In this document: piece after piece, positions 1-7,312 of the stretch
Layout of the letters: every line of letters starts with the position of its first letter
Numbering within the stretch: the stretch's first letter is position 1
DNA from: an uncultured Coriobacteriaceae bacterium
GTDB lineage: Bacteria; Actinomycetota; Coriobacteriia; Coriobacteriales; QAMH01
Assembly: GCA_902783925.1 (NCBI GenBank)
Contig: CACZSV010000229.1
Span: 1 to 8,427, forward strand
Direction of reading: 5' to 3'
DNA: 8,427 nucleotides
Notes under the pieces: generated by a model
Database searches by the model: none
Seen by the model: the letters and a program-made list of their open reading frames with translations, nothing else
Told to the model about the DNA's origin: nothing
Translations under genes and position numbers: made by a program

Positions 1-289
1 AGCGGTTGTCGACCACGGTACGGGCGAGGCGGCTGCAGTGGACGGTTTCACTGTGACCGGCAAGACCGGCACGGCAGAAATCGCGAGCGTATACGGCGGG
101 TACGAACAGAACGCGTACATTGTGTCGTTTTGCGGCTGGCTGTATGGGTCTTCGAGCGACCTCATCTGCCTCGTGACCTTGGAGCGTCCCCGCTCCGATA
201 GCGGCGGCGGCGACGTTTGCGGACCTGTTTTTGCCGATATCATGTCGTTTGCAGCGGAACGCTATCAAGTGGATGCGCAAGCGCGCTAA
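1..289 (+). CDS. ftsI: FtsI/PBP2-type septal peptidoglycan D,D-transpeptidase, C-terminal end (partial)
   Basis: This is the last 95 codons of a class B penicillin-binding protein; the start lies left of the window and codons run from base 2. The fragment opens with a VVxxGTGxAA segment and then the transpeptidase KTG motif (KTGTAE, bases 62-79), which lines the active site opposite the serine. The later GGGDVCGPVFADI segment matches the conserved end of the FtsI/PBP transpeptidase fold. By family knowledge the enzyme crosslinks septal peptidoglycan outside the membrane and pairs with FtsW, encoded at the other end of this operon. About 70 residues follow the KTG motif, so no C-terminal PASTA domains are present. 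The catalytic serine and the SxN motif are outside the window. FtsI and a SpoVD-like paralogue cannot be separated from this fragment, but location directly before murE favours FtsI. Confidence 0.93.
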   Translation, partial: AVVDHGTGEAAAVDGFTVTGKTGTAEIASVYGGYEQNAYIVSFCGWLYGSSSDLICLVTLERPRSDSGGGDVCGPVFADIMSFAAERYQVDAQAR

Positions 290-304
290 AGTACAAAGAA
301 TGCA

Positions 305-311
305 GAGAGGG
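305..311 (+). promoter_or_regulatory. Ribosome binding site deciding the murE start
   Basis: The purine-rich GAGAGGG lies 9 bases before the ATG at 321. The open frame extends upstream to other possible starts at 231 and 300, but neither has a comparable Shine-Dalgarno sequence, and the one at 231 would lie inside ftsI. This favours 321 as the true start. Confidence 0.65.
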
Positions 312-320
312 ACCTTGAAG

Positions 321-1823
321 ATGGGGAAGAAAGAATCATTGACTAAACGATCGCTCAGCATTGAGAGCGTATTTCGCGGCGTCGATGTCGAATGCCTGCG
401 CGGAGCCACGCTCGAAACGCAAATCAGCAGCGTCGAGTTCTCCTCGCGGGATGTGAGCTCGGGTGCCCTTTTCTTCTGCGTTCCGGGAACTGTCGTAGAT
501 GGCCACGACTTCGCTCAAGACGCGATATCTCGTGGAGCCGCCGGTCTTGTCGTCGAACACGAACTCGACCTTGCCATCGCTCAGTATAAGGTCACAAGTG
601 CTCGCGAGGCGCTTGCCCTATGTTCGGCGAACTTCTACGAAAACCCATCCACGCAGGTGCAAATCGTCGGTATAACGGGTACTAATGGCAAGACCACGAC
701 GGCTTTTCTCACCGAGCATCTTGCACGTTGCGCGGGTAAAACCACGGGTCTCATGGGCACGGTTGAGTGCCATATCGCTGATAAGGTGGTCCCATCGCTT
801 CACACGACGCTCGAATCGCGCGATTTCCAGCGCATGCTCTTCGACATGAAGAATGCGCAGGTAGATGTGTGCGCCTGCGAGATATCGAGTCATGCGCTCG
901 ACCTAGGGCGCACGCTCGGCACGAAGTTCGCCGTCGCCGCCTTCACGAATCTCACGCAAGACCATCTCGACTACCACAAGACCATGGAGAGCTATTTCGA
1001 GGCGAAGGCGCGTCTGTTCTGCGAATACGAACCAGACGTATGCGTTATCTGCACGGATTCCGAGCATGGCAAGCGCCTAGCGCAGCTGAGCGAGGAACAC
1101 GGACGTCGCGTTATTCGCGTCGGCTCGCATAACGATTGCGACGTGCGCGTTGTCGAGGCGCGATTCGCGCCGCATTCCACGGCGGTCGATCTTGCGGTGG
1201 ATGGTCAGGGCCTGAGCTTCGAATTCCCGCTCGTCGGTCGTTTCAACGTCGAGAACATGCTCGTTTGCTTTGGCATAGGGTGCGCTTTGGGCATCGACAT
1301 CCAGACTATAGTCTCCGCACTCGAGACGGCGCCGCAGGTTCCGGGCAGGCTCGAGCGTGTCGTAGGAAGCACGGGGACTGTCCCCGCATTCGGCGTGCTC
1401 GTCGATTATGCCCACACACCCGATTCCGTTGCCAAGGCGATTCAAGCGGTGAAGGCCGTGACCCAGGGTCAGGTCATCTGCGTCTTTGGCTGCGGTGGAG
1501 ACCGTGATCACGACAAGCGCCCCAAGATGGGTGCGGCGGCTCTTGCAGCCGATTACGCTATCGTCACGAGCGATAATCCCAGAACGGAGGACCCCGATGC
1601 GATTATTGCCATGATAATCCCCGGTATGGAAGGCAACGAGGAACGTTTCAGTGTCGTGCCTGACCGCAAAGAGGCGATACGTGTCGCGCTCGAGCGCGCC
1701 AAGCCCGGCGATTGCGTGCTCATCGCGGGTAAAGGGCACGAGGATTATCAGATTATCGGCACGGTCAAACACCCATTTGACGACCGCAAAATTGCGGCAG
1801 ATGCAATCGAGGAACTCTCATGA
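321..1823 (+). CDS. murE: UDP-MurNAc-L-Ala-D-Glu:meso-diaminopimelate ligase MurE
   Basis: MurE is a cytoplasmic ATP-dependent ligase that adds the third amino acid to the UDP-MurNAc dipeptide. With the start at 321 it has 500 residues, normal for the family. The N-terminal UDP-substrate domain carries SSRDVSSGALFF and DGHDF at about residues 41-62. The central ATPase domain has the P-loop GTNGKTT (120-126), EISSHAL (187-193), FTNLTQDHLDYH (208-219) and the lysine expected to be carbamylated, K229 in YFEAKARLF. The C-terminal domain has DYAHTP (362-367), FGCGGDRDxxKRPxM and GKGHE (from 470). DNPR at 418-421 is the meso-DAP-recognition signature; lysine-adding enzymes lack this arginine. Two oddities: the usual TTPE segment reads TTLE near residue 162, and a palindrome-encoded GSTGTVPA stretch precedes DYAHTP. 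The gene starts 31 bases after ftsI and its stop overlaps the murF start. Confidence 0.97.
   Translation: MGKKESLTKRSLSIESVFRGVDVECLRGATLETQISSVEFSSRDVSSGALFFCVPGTVVDGHDFAQDAISRGAAGLVVEHELDLAIAQYKVTSAREALALCSANFYENPSTQVQIVGITGTNGKTTTAFLTEHLARCAGKTTGLMGTVECHIADKVVPSLHTTLESRDFQRMLFDMKNAQVDVCACEISSHALDLGRTLGTKFAVAAFTNLTQDHLDYHKTMESYFEAKARLFCEYEPDVCVICTDSEHGKRLAQLSEEHGRRVIRVGSHNDCDVRVVEARFAPHSTAVDLAVDGQGLSFEFPLVGRFNVENMLVCFGIGCALGIDIQTIVSALETAPQVPGRLERVVGSTGTVPAFGVLVDYAHTPDSVAKAIQAVKAVTQGQVICVFGCGGDRDHDKRPKMGAAALAADYAIVTSDNPRTEDPDAIIAMIIPGMEGNEERFSVVPDRKEAIRVALERAKPGDCVLIAGKGHEDYQIIGTVKHPFDDRKIAADAIEELS
1372..1386. repeat. Perfect GC-rich palindrome inside murE, REP-like
   Basis: The 15-mer CGGGGACTGTCCCCG has 7-bp arms (CGGGGAC / GTCCCCG) around a single T. 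It encodes part of a GSTGTVP stretch in the loop before the conserved DYAHTP of MurE. Compared with E. coli and B. subtilis MurE as I remember them, the distance from the preceding GR to DYAHTP is about four residues longer here. Palindromes of this GGGGACnGTCCCC type occur, to my recollection, as dispersed repeats in many bacterial genomes. No second copy is visible in this window, so the repeat assignment is inference. Confidence 0.5.
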
Positions 1824-3238
1824 AGATGCAGGTTTCAGAAATAGCCCAGGCCATCGGTGGTGAGCTGTACGGCGAAGATTTGCTCTTGAGGCATACGGTC
1901 GAGGGGATAACCTGGGATTCGCGCAACGTGCAGTCAGGCAATGTCTTCATCGCGCTGCCGGGCGAACATGTAGACGGCAATGACTATATCTGCTCAGCCG
2001 TGCAGAAAGGTGCCGGGGCGATTATCTGCACGCGCCGGCCGAGCGCGAACGTGCTGGCAATCGCCGGCGAGTTCACCTGCCCGGTCTTCGTCGTCGACGA
2101 CGCCATCGAGGCGCTCGAGCAGATGGCGGGTTTTTGGCGTGACAAGATCCGTGCAGTCGTCATCGGTGTAACGGGATCGACGGGCAAGACCTCTACCAAG
2201 GATTTCCTCAAAAGCGTGCTCTCCCAGCGCTTCAAGACCTGCGCGACATTCGGCAACTACAATAACGAAATCGGTGTGCCAGCGACGGTTCTTTCCGCAG
2301 AGGAGGATACCGAGATTCTCATCGTGGAGCTCGGCATGCGCGGTCTGCATCAAATCGAGAAGCTCTGCACGTTCGTCAAGCCCAATATCGGCGTCATCAC
2401 CAATATCGGGGTGAGTCATCTTGAGCTTTTGGGTACACGCGAGAACATCGCGCTGGCGAAGTCCGAACTGCTGCGTGCGCTTCCGAGTGCCGGGCTTGCC
2501 GTGCTCAACGCCGACGACGAATATACGCCGTTGGTCATTGAGGACGGCCGTATCAAGGAGCGCGGCCTCAACATGCGCAGCTACGGCTTTGCCGATGACG
2601 CCTCGGTACGCGCAAGCGAGCCTGATTTTGACCAGAGCGCATGTGCCCGCTTCGAGATCATGACCCCGAATGCGGACCCAATTGCAGTCAAATTGCGTGC
2701 TCCCGGCAGGCACAATGTCTCAAATGCCCTCGCCGCAGCGACGGTTGGCTTGTATCTCGGCTTGACGGCAGAGGAGATCTCAGCGGGCCTCGAGAGCTTT
2801 GAGCCAAGCGGCATGCGTCTCGAGATCATCCACTCGCACGAGGGCGTGACCATCGTAAACGATGCGTATAACGCGAATCCGGATTCTATGCGCGCTTCAC
2901 TCGACACGATAAGCACCATGGATTGCACGGGCAGGAGAATCGCCGTTTTGGGCGATATGGGCGAGCTGGGCGATAATGAATACCAACTGCATATCGATGT
3001 GGGCTCATATGCTGCCCAGGCAAATCTTGATCTTCTCGTGTGCGTCGGCACCCTTGCTGTTGGCATAAAGTCTGGAGCACTTGCAGCAGATATGGATGTT
3101 GATAAAATCATGAGCTTTGCAACGGTCGAAGAGGCCTTGGAGTTTTTGAATAAGAATCTGAAGAGCGGTGATTTGCTTTTGGTCAAAGCATCTCGATTTA
3201 TGCAGATGGAACGCATCGTCAAGGGGGTGGCAGAATAG
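1820..3238 (+). CDS. murF: UDP-MurNAc-tripeptide:D-Ala-D-Ala ligase MurF
   Basis: MurF completes the cytoplasmic pentapeptide precursor by adding D-Ala-D-Ala to the UDP-MurNAc tripeptide, using ATP. The protein has 472 residues, typical of the family. Visible elements in order: an N-terminal DSRNVQSGNVFIALPG / DGNDY substrate-domain segment (about 34-55), the P-loop GSTGKTS (119-125), FGNYNNEIGVP, ELGMRGLHQIEKL, TNIGVSHLE, the ENIALAKSEL segment with K214 as the likely carbamylated lysine, NDAYNANPDS (347-356) and LGDMGELG (377-384). These separate MurF from MurE and MurD. Its ATG overlaps the murE stop as ATGA, and GAGGA sits 6 bases upstream inside the murE 3' end, so translation is probably coupled. 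The last ~150 bases look somewhat more AT-rich than the rest, but the frame is intact. Confidence 0.97.
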   Translation: MKMQVSEIAQAIGGELYGEDLLLRHTVEGITWDSRNVQSGNVFIALPGEHVDGNDYICSAVQKGAGAIICTRRPSANVLAIAGEFTCPVFVVDDAIEALEQMAGFWRDKIRAVVIGVTGSTGKTSTKDFLKSVLSQRFKTCATFGNYNNEIGVPATVLSAEEDTEILIVELGMRGLHQIEKLCTFVKPNIGVITNIGVSHLELLGTRENIALAKSELLRALPSAGLAVLNADDEYTPLVIEDGRIKERGLNMRSYGFADDASVRASEPDFDQSACARFEIMTPNADPIAVKLRAPGRHNVSNALAAATVGLYLGLTAEEISAGLESFEPSGMRLEIIHSHEGVTIVNDAYNANPDSMRASLDTISTMDCTGRRIAVLGDMGELGDNEYQLHIDVGSYAAQANLDLLVCVGTLAVGIKSGALAADMDVDKIMSFATVEEALEFLNKNLKSGDLLLVKASRFMQMERIVKGVAE

Positions 3239-4276
3239 ATGTTCAGCGGATTCAGCCAATACCCAACCTATCAGGTCTTTCTGGCGTTCATTATCTCGCT
3301 TGCGCTGACTATGGTGGTCATGCCGTTTTTTATCAAGTTGCTGAAGCACCGCCAGATTGGCCAGCAGGTGCGCGCCGATGGACCACAGGGTCATCTCGTC
3401 AAGCAGGGAACGCCAACCATGGGCGGCATCGTCATCCTGCTTATGATGACGGCATCTGTCTTTCTCGTGGGGGCGCCCGATCCTCCGCTTTTGCTTATTT
3501 TGGCGGCGACGCTGCTCACTGGCCTGCTCGGCTTCATTGACGATGCATCGAAAGTCGCAAAGGAGCGTTCGCTCGGCCTGTTGCCGTATCAGAAGATGCT
3601 TGCGCTCACGCTCATTTCCGTGGCATTTTGCCTCATTGCGGTCAATTATCTAGGAATCGAGCCCTATGTTACGATTCCCTTCACGCAGTTCTCCGTTGAT
3701 CTGGGCGTGCTCACGACAACGCTTCCCATAGGAGACGGCTTCAGGATTCCCTGGCTTTACACGGTCTTCGTTTTTTTGCTCATGGCCGGCATGGCCAATG
3801 CGGTTAATCTGACCGACGGCCTCGACGGCTTGGCGGGCGGCACCATCATGATCGTCATGCTCGTCATGGCAGCTATCGCCTTTAGGACCCAGCAACTCGA
3901 TGTTGCGGTATTTGCAACGGCGGCCGCCGGCGCATGCGTGGGCTTTCTATGGTTCAACTGCTACCCGGCGGGCATTTTCATGGGAGACACGGGCTCGCTT
4001 GCACTCGGGACGGCTTTCGCGGCCATCGCGGTCATGACCAAGACCGAGCTTTTCAGCATCATCATCGGCGGTCTGTTCGTCGTCGAAGCGCTCTCGGTTA
4101 TGATCCAGGTGCTGTATTACAAGCGCACGCACAAGCGCGTGTTCCTCATGGCGCCCCTTCCTCACCATTTCGAAAAAAAAGGATGGTCAGAGACCAAGGT
4201 CGCCATCCGCTTCTGGATTATCACCGGTCTTTTGGCGGGTTTGGGCTTTGCCCTGTTCTTCATGACCTCGTTGTAA
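3239..4276 (+). CDS. mraY: Phospho-N-acetylmuramoyl-pentapeptide transferase MraY
   Basis: MraY is an integral membrane enzyme that moves phospho-MurNAc-pentapeptide from UDP to undecaprenyl phosphate, giving lipid I. At 345 residues it is normal length, with a first membrane helix at about 13-35 and many further hydrophobic stretches, consistent with the ten-helix fold. Conserved elements: RADGPQGHLVKQGTPTMGG (45-63), the aspartate pair D101/D102 in FIDDASK, NLTDGLDGLAGG (190-201) and GDTGSLALG with the third aspartate D250. The C-terminal motif reads APLPHHFEKKGWSE (from 305), so the usual HHH triad is PHH, with P308, H309 and H310. The ATG directly abuts the murF TAG stop; AAGGGGGT ends about 10 bases before it. 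An 8-A run at 4173-4180 encodes the conserved EKKG and the frame continues normally through it. Confidence 0.97.
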   Translation: MFSGFSQYPTYQVFLAFIISLALTMVVMPFFIKLLKHRQIGQQVRADGPQGHLVKQGTPTMGGIVILLMMTASVFLVGAPDPPLLLILAATLLTGLLGFIDDASKVAKERSLGLLPYQKMLALTLISVAFCLIAVNYLGIEPYVTIPFTQFSVDLGVLTTTLPIGDGFRIPWLYTVFVFLLMAGMANAVNLTDGLDGLAGGTIMIVMLVMAAIAFRTQQLDVAVFATAAAGACVGFLWFNCYPAGIFMGDTGSLALGTAFAAIAVMTKTELFSIIIGGLFVVEALSVMIQVLYYKRTHKRVFLMAPLPHHFEKKGWSETKVAIRFWIITGLLAGLGFALFFMTSL

Positions 4277-4292
4277 GGAGTACGAAAAAACG

Positions 4293-5660
4293 ATGTCGCA
4301 GAAAACGCTCATCCTGGGTTTGGGCAAAAGCGGGCAGGCCGCTGCACGGCATGCGCTACGCGATGGCGACGAGCTGACGATCTACGCCGGCGCTAAGAAT
4401 GCTGCTAACGAATCCGCCGCCGCGCCGTTTGTCGCAGATGGCGTGCATGTTATCTTCGATTCCGAAAACGTCGAGGGCACATACGACGTGTGCGTGGTGT
4501 CTCCGGGAATCCCGCAAACGGGGGAGTTCTACAAAAGCGCCGCTGCTGCGGCGGGGCAAATCATCAGCGAGCCTGAATACGCCTGGCGTATCTCGCCACG
4601 TGACTGGGTTGCCGTAACGGGCACCAACGGAAAGACCACGACCACTTCGCTCATAACGCACCTGCTCAATGTATGCGGCAAAAATGCGGTTGCATGTGGC
4701 AATATTGGCGATACGACACTTTCCGCTGTCGAGGCGCGCGCTGAGCCCCAGGTGCTCGTCGCCGAGATGTCATCGTTCCAACTGGCTTCTACGGTTGATT
4801 TTGCGCCGCGTGTGGCCGTTTTGCTCAATATCACGCCAGACCACATCGCATGGCATGGGTCATTCGTGGAATATGCGCTCGCAAAGTTCAAGGTATTCGA
4901 GAACATGGAAGAGGGCGCCGTCGCCGTAATCACGCGCGAAATCGAGGCAAGTTACCCCGAACAGGTCGTTCGGCTCGAGCAGCGCGGTATCGTCGTGATG
5001 CGCGCATGCGAAACATCGAATGCGAATTGCGCGTATGCAGACGAAAACGGCATGCTCTGCATTGTTGATGTAGATGGCGTAAAGCACGAGCTGCTCGCCG
5101 TATCCGAGCTCAACATTAAGGGATCGCACAATCTCGAAAACGCGCTCTCGGCTGCCGCTGCGTGCTTTGCACTCGGCTGCGACAGCGCCGATATCGCCGA
5201 AGGTCTCACGAGCTTCATGCCGCTCGAGCATCGCATCGAACCGTGCGGCACGGTTGGCGGTGTCGATTTCTTCAACGATTCCAAGGCGACGAATGTCGAT
5301 GCAACCCTCAAGGCGCTCACGGCGTTCTCCGAGCGTACGATCGTGCTCTTGCTTGGGGGACGCGATAAAGGTACTGACCTACGCGAGCTTGTAGGCGCCT
5401 GCACGGGCGTGGTGAGCGCCGTCGTGGCATATGGCGAGGCAGGTCAGCGTTTCTTCGATGCATTCGAGCCGAGCAGCATCAACGTGTATCGCGAAGATGG
5501 CATGCGCACCGCCTTCGAACGCGCCTGCGAAATAGCGCATCCGGGCCAAGCCATCGTGCTTTCTCCCGCGTGCGCTTCATTCGATGAATTCGATTCGTTC
5601 GAACAGCGTGGCGAGGTTTTCAAGGAATACGTCAACGAGTTTGCGGCAACGCAAGGGTAA
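4293..5660 (+). CDS. murD: UDP-MurNAc-L-alanine:D-glutamate ligase MurD
   Basis: MurD adds D-glutamate to UDP-MurNAc-L-Ala in the cytoplasm, the step before MurE. The 455-residue length fits the family. The N-terminus ILGLGKSGQAAARHAL is the nucleotide-binding-like fold that holds the UDP part of the substrate. The P-loop GTNGKTTTT begins at residue 110, followed by EMSSFQL, LNITPDHIAWHGS (178-190) and AKFK with K198, the position of the carbamylated lysine in E. coli MurD. The C-terminal domain has HRIE, NDSKATN (328-334), LLLGGRDKGTDL and SPACASFDEFDSFEQRGEVF. AAGGAG at 4275-4280 overlaps the mraY stop and lies 12 bases before the ATG, a rather long spacing; no better start is visible. All key residues are present. 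Confidence 0.97.
   Translation: MSQKTLILGLGKSGQAAARHALRDGDELTIYAGAKNAANESAAAPFVADGVHVIFDSENVEGTYDVCVVSPGIPQTGEFYKSAAAAAGQIISEPEYAWRISPRDWVAVTGTNGKTTTTSLITHLLNVCGKNAVACGNIGDTTLSAVEARAEPQVLVAEMSSFQLASTVDFAPRVAVLLNITPDHIAWHGSFVEYALAKFKVFENMEEGAVAVITREIEASYPEQVVRLEQRGIVVMRACETSNANCAYADENGMLCIVDVDGVKHELLAVSELNIKGSHNLENALSAAAACFALGCDSADIAEGLTSFMPLEHRIEPCGTVGGVDFFNDSKATNVDATLKALTAFSERTIVLLLGGRDKGTDLRELVGACTGVVSAVVAYGEAGQRFFDAFEPSSINVYREDGMRTAFERACEIAHPGQAIVLSPACASFDEFDSFEQRGEVFKEYVNEFAATQG
5653..5657 (+). promoter_or_regulatory. Ribosome binding site supporting the TTG start of ftsW
   Basis: AAGGG overlaps the end of murD and lies about 6 bases before the TTG at 5664, which itself is only 3 bases past the murD stop. 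The first in-frame ATG is at 5886, 74 codons further in and just before the first membrane helix. The site and the tight spacing support TTG as the genuine start and the basic N-terminal tail as real. Confidence 0.6.
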
Positions 5661-5663
5661 CCA

Positions 5664-7307
5664 TTGGCAAGGAGTGCAGCAAAACAGGTAGCGAAACAAG
5701 ATGCGAGTGCCGGTAACTCGCGTTCCTCGCGCGCGCGCTCAACTCGAGATACCAAGAGATCCAGAGGTACAAAAAAAGGAAAGGCGGATCGTGACGCGTC
5801 GAAGAAAGGCGCCAGGTCGTCTTCGAGAAAGAGCGTGCGCGAACGCGTGAAACACGCGCGGCTCCTTTCTGAGCCTGCTCAGATCATGGGGCCACGTCTC
5901 ATGTTCATCGCGAGCGTCGTCGTCTTGTGCGTCTTCGGGCTCGTCATGGTCTATTCCGCATCTGCGATCAGCGCCTATAACGAGTTCGGGAATGCCTCCT
6001 ATTACGTAACGAGGCAGGCGATCTTTCTGGGCTTCGGCATAGTCGTCTGCATCGTTTGCGCTGCTGTGCCTTACGGTTTCTGGAGCAACCCTGTCGTGTT
6101 CATCACGCTGTGGGCAATTTCGGTCGTGCTACTTACGGCGACTGCGTTTGGACTTGGCGTTTCTGCACTGGGCGCAGAGCGCTCGATTATCATTGCGGGT
6201 TTTGCCCTGCAACCAGCCGAATTCGCGAAAATCTTCGTACTTCTGACCGTGGCTTCCATCGTCAAATTGCAGATGGACGGCGTTGTCGTAGGCCGGCGTT
6301 TCATCCTGTTCGTCATTATTGCAGCGGCAATCCCGCTCGTGCTCATCTACCGCCAGCCCGATCTTGGCACGGCTATCATCTTGGCCGTCGGGCTCATCGC
6401 GCTGGGCTTGCTCGCGGGCCTATCCTGGAAGATTATCGCCGTGGTTCTCGCGGCGGTGGTCGGCTACATTATCTTTGCGTGCGTCACGCAGCCGTATCAC
6501 CTTGACCGTATCGTCTCCATGCTCGATCCTTGGCTCGACAAGGATGGTGATGGCTATCAGGCCGTTCAATCCCTCTATGCATTTGGATCCGGTGGGCTGT
6601 TCGGCACGGGGCTCGGACTCTCGCGCCAGAAATACCTGTATCTGCCTTATGCGCATACGGACTTCATCTTTGCGATTATAGGTGAGGAACTTGGCCTTAT
6701 CGGGGCGGTTTTTCTTGTGGCGGTATTCGGTGTGTTCATCTACGCTGGCATACAGATAAGCCGTTCGGCTTCCGATATGTTCGGGAGCATACTTGCCGGA
6801 TCTATTACAACGATGATTGGCTTTCAGGCGTGCGTGAATATGATGTGCGTTATTGGCATCGCACCTGTTACCGGCAAGGCTCTGCCGTTTATCAGTTATG
6901 GTGGATCGTCGCTTGTCGCAACCTTGATGATGGTGGGGATTGTGCTTTCGATTTCATTCAGGTCCCGTATCGATGCCGAACACGAGCGCAAGCGCGATAA
7001 CTTCGTCGTGTACGAAGGCGGCTCGGGCAGACGTGATGATGAATATGCGAGCAACGTGATTTCTCTGAGACGAGCCAAACGCGAAAGGGAACGACGCGAG
7101 AATCTCGAGCGCACCTCGGATTGGTCCGGCCGTGGCAGGTCGTCATCGCGCCGGCGTGAGCGAAGCTCGAACGATGATTGGATGAGCTGGGATACAGGCG
7201 ACTTGCCGCGAAGCAGTCGAAATGACAACTCGGGGCGCTCCCGAAAAGGCGGCACGCGCAAATCAGGCGGCTACGCAGATCTGAAACCCAAAAACCCCAG
7301 ACGATAA
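5664..7307 (+). CDS. ftsW: Septal SEDS peptidoglycan polymerase FtsW with long basic N- and C-terminal tails
   Basis: FtsW is a polytopic membrane glycosyltransferase of the SEDS family that polymerises lipid II at the septum together with FtsI. The core runs from about residue 77 to 432 with roughly ten hydrophobic helices. Signatures: VYSASAIS near the end of the first helix, LQPAEFAK (182-189), RQPDLGTA (231-237), HTDFIFAIIGEELG with D333 as the likely catalytic aspartate, and GKALPFISYGGSS (404-416). At 547 residues it is well over 100 longer than a typical FtsW. The extra length is a 74-residue Lys/Arg/Ser/Ala tail at the N-terminus and a ~115-residue Arg/Ser/Asp-rich tail at the C-terminus; both look disordered and cytoplasmic. 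The usual GA(R/K)RW motif reads GAERSI (170-175). Start is TTG. FtsW rather than RodA is inferred from its position behind murD. It is the last gene of the coupled run. Confidence 0.94.
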   Translation: MARSAAKQVAKQDASAGNSRSSRARSTRDTKRSRGTKKGKADRDASKKGARSSSRKSVRERVKHARLLSEPAQIMGPRLMFIASVVVLCVFGLVMVYSASAISAYNEFGNASYYVTRQAIFLGFGIVVCIVCAAVPYGFWSNPVVFITLWAISVVLLTATAFGLGVSALGAERSIIIAGFALQPAEFAKIFVLLTVASIVKLQMDGVVVGRRFILFVIIAAAIPLVLIYRQPDLGTAIILAVGLIALGLLAGLSWKIIAVVLAAVVGYIIFACVTQPYHLDRIVSMLDPWLDKDGDGYQAVQSLYAFGSGGLFGTGLGLSRQKYLYLPYAHTDFIFAIIGEELGLIGAVFLVAVFGVFIYAGIQISRSASDMFGSILAGSITTMIGFQACVNMMCVIGIAPVTGKALPFISYGGSSLVATLMMVGIVLSISFRSRIDAEHERKRDNFVVYEGGSGRRDDEYASNVISLRRAKRERERRENLERTSDWSGRGRSSSRRRERSSNDDWMSWDTGDLPRSSRNDNSGRSRKGGTRKSGGYADLKPKNPRR

Positions 7308-7312
7308 AACAA

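Noticed and set aside
1077..1772. 231-codon open frame on the - strand within murE
   Set aside because: It lies wholly antisense to a clear murE, has no family motifs, and long antisense frames are expected from G/C-rich third positions.
1994..2713. 239-codon open frame on the - strand within murF
   Set aside because: Antisense shadow of murF with no recognisable domain or ribosome site.
2581..3222. 213-codon open frame on the - strand at the murF 3' end
   Set aside because: Same reasoning: composition shadow of a well-supported gene.
4173..4180. A8 run in mraY suspected as a frameshift
   Set aside because: It encodes the conserved EKKG segment, and the frame continues into the normal WSE...RFWI C-terminus, so the gene is intact.
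3934..4377. 147-codon + strand frame spanning the mraY-murD junction
   Set aside because: Out of frame with both genes, rich in His/Arg/Gly as expected of a shifted frame; both real genes are intact over this region.
5771..5777. A7 run in the ftsW N-terminal tail, in phase as A AAA AAA, a possible -1 slippery site
   Set aside because: A -1 shift would hit a TGA at 5792-5794 and give only a ~43-residue product. There is no obvious stimulatory structure; Lys-Lys coding explains the run.
7233..7246. Short CGGG/CCCG inverted repeat near the end of ftsW
   Set aside because: Only a 4-bp stem within coding sequence, too short to support a terminator or repeat call.
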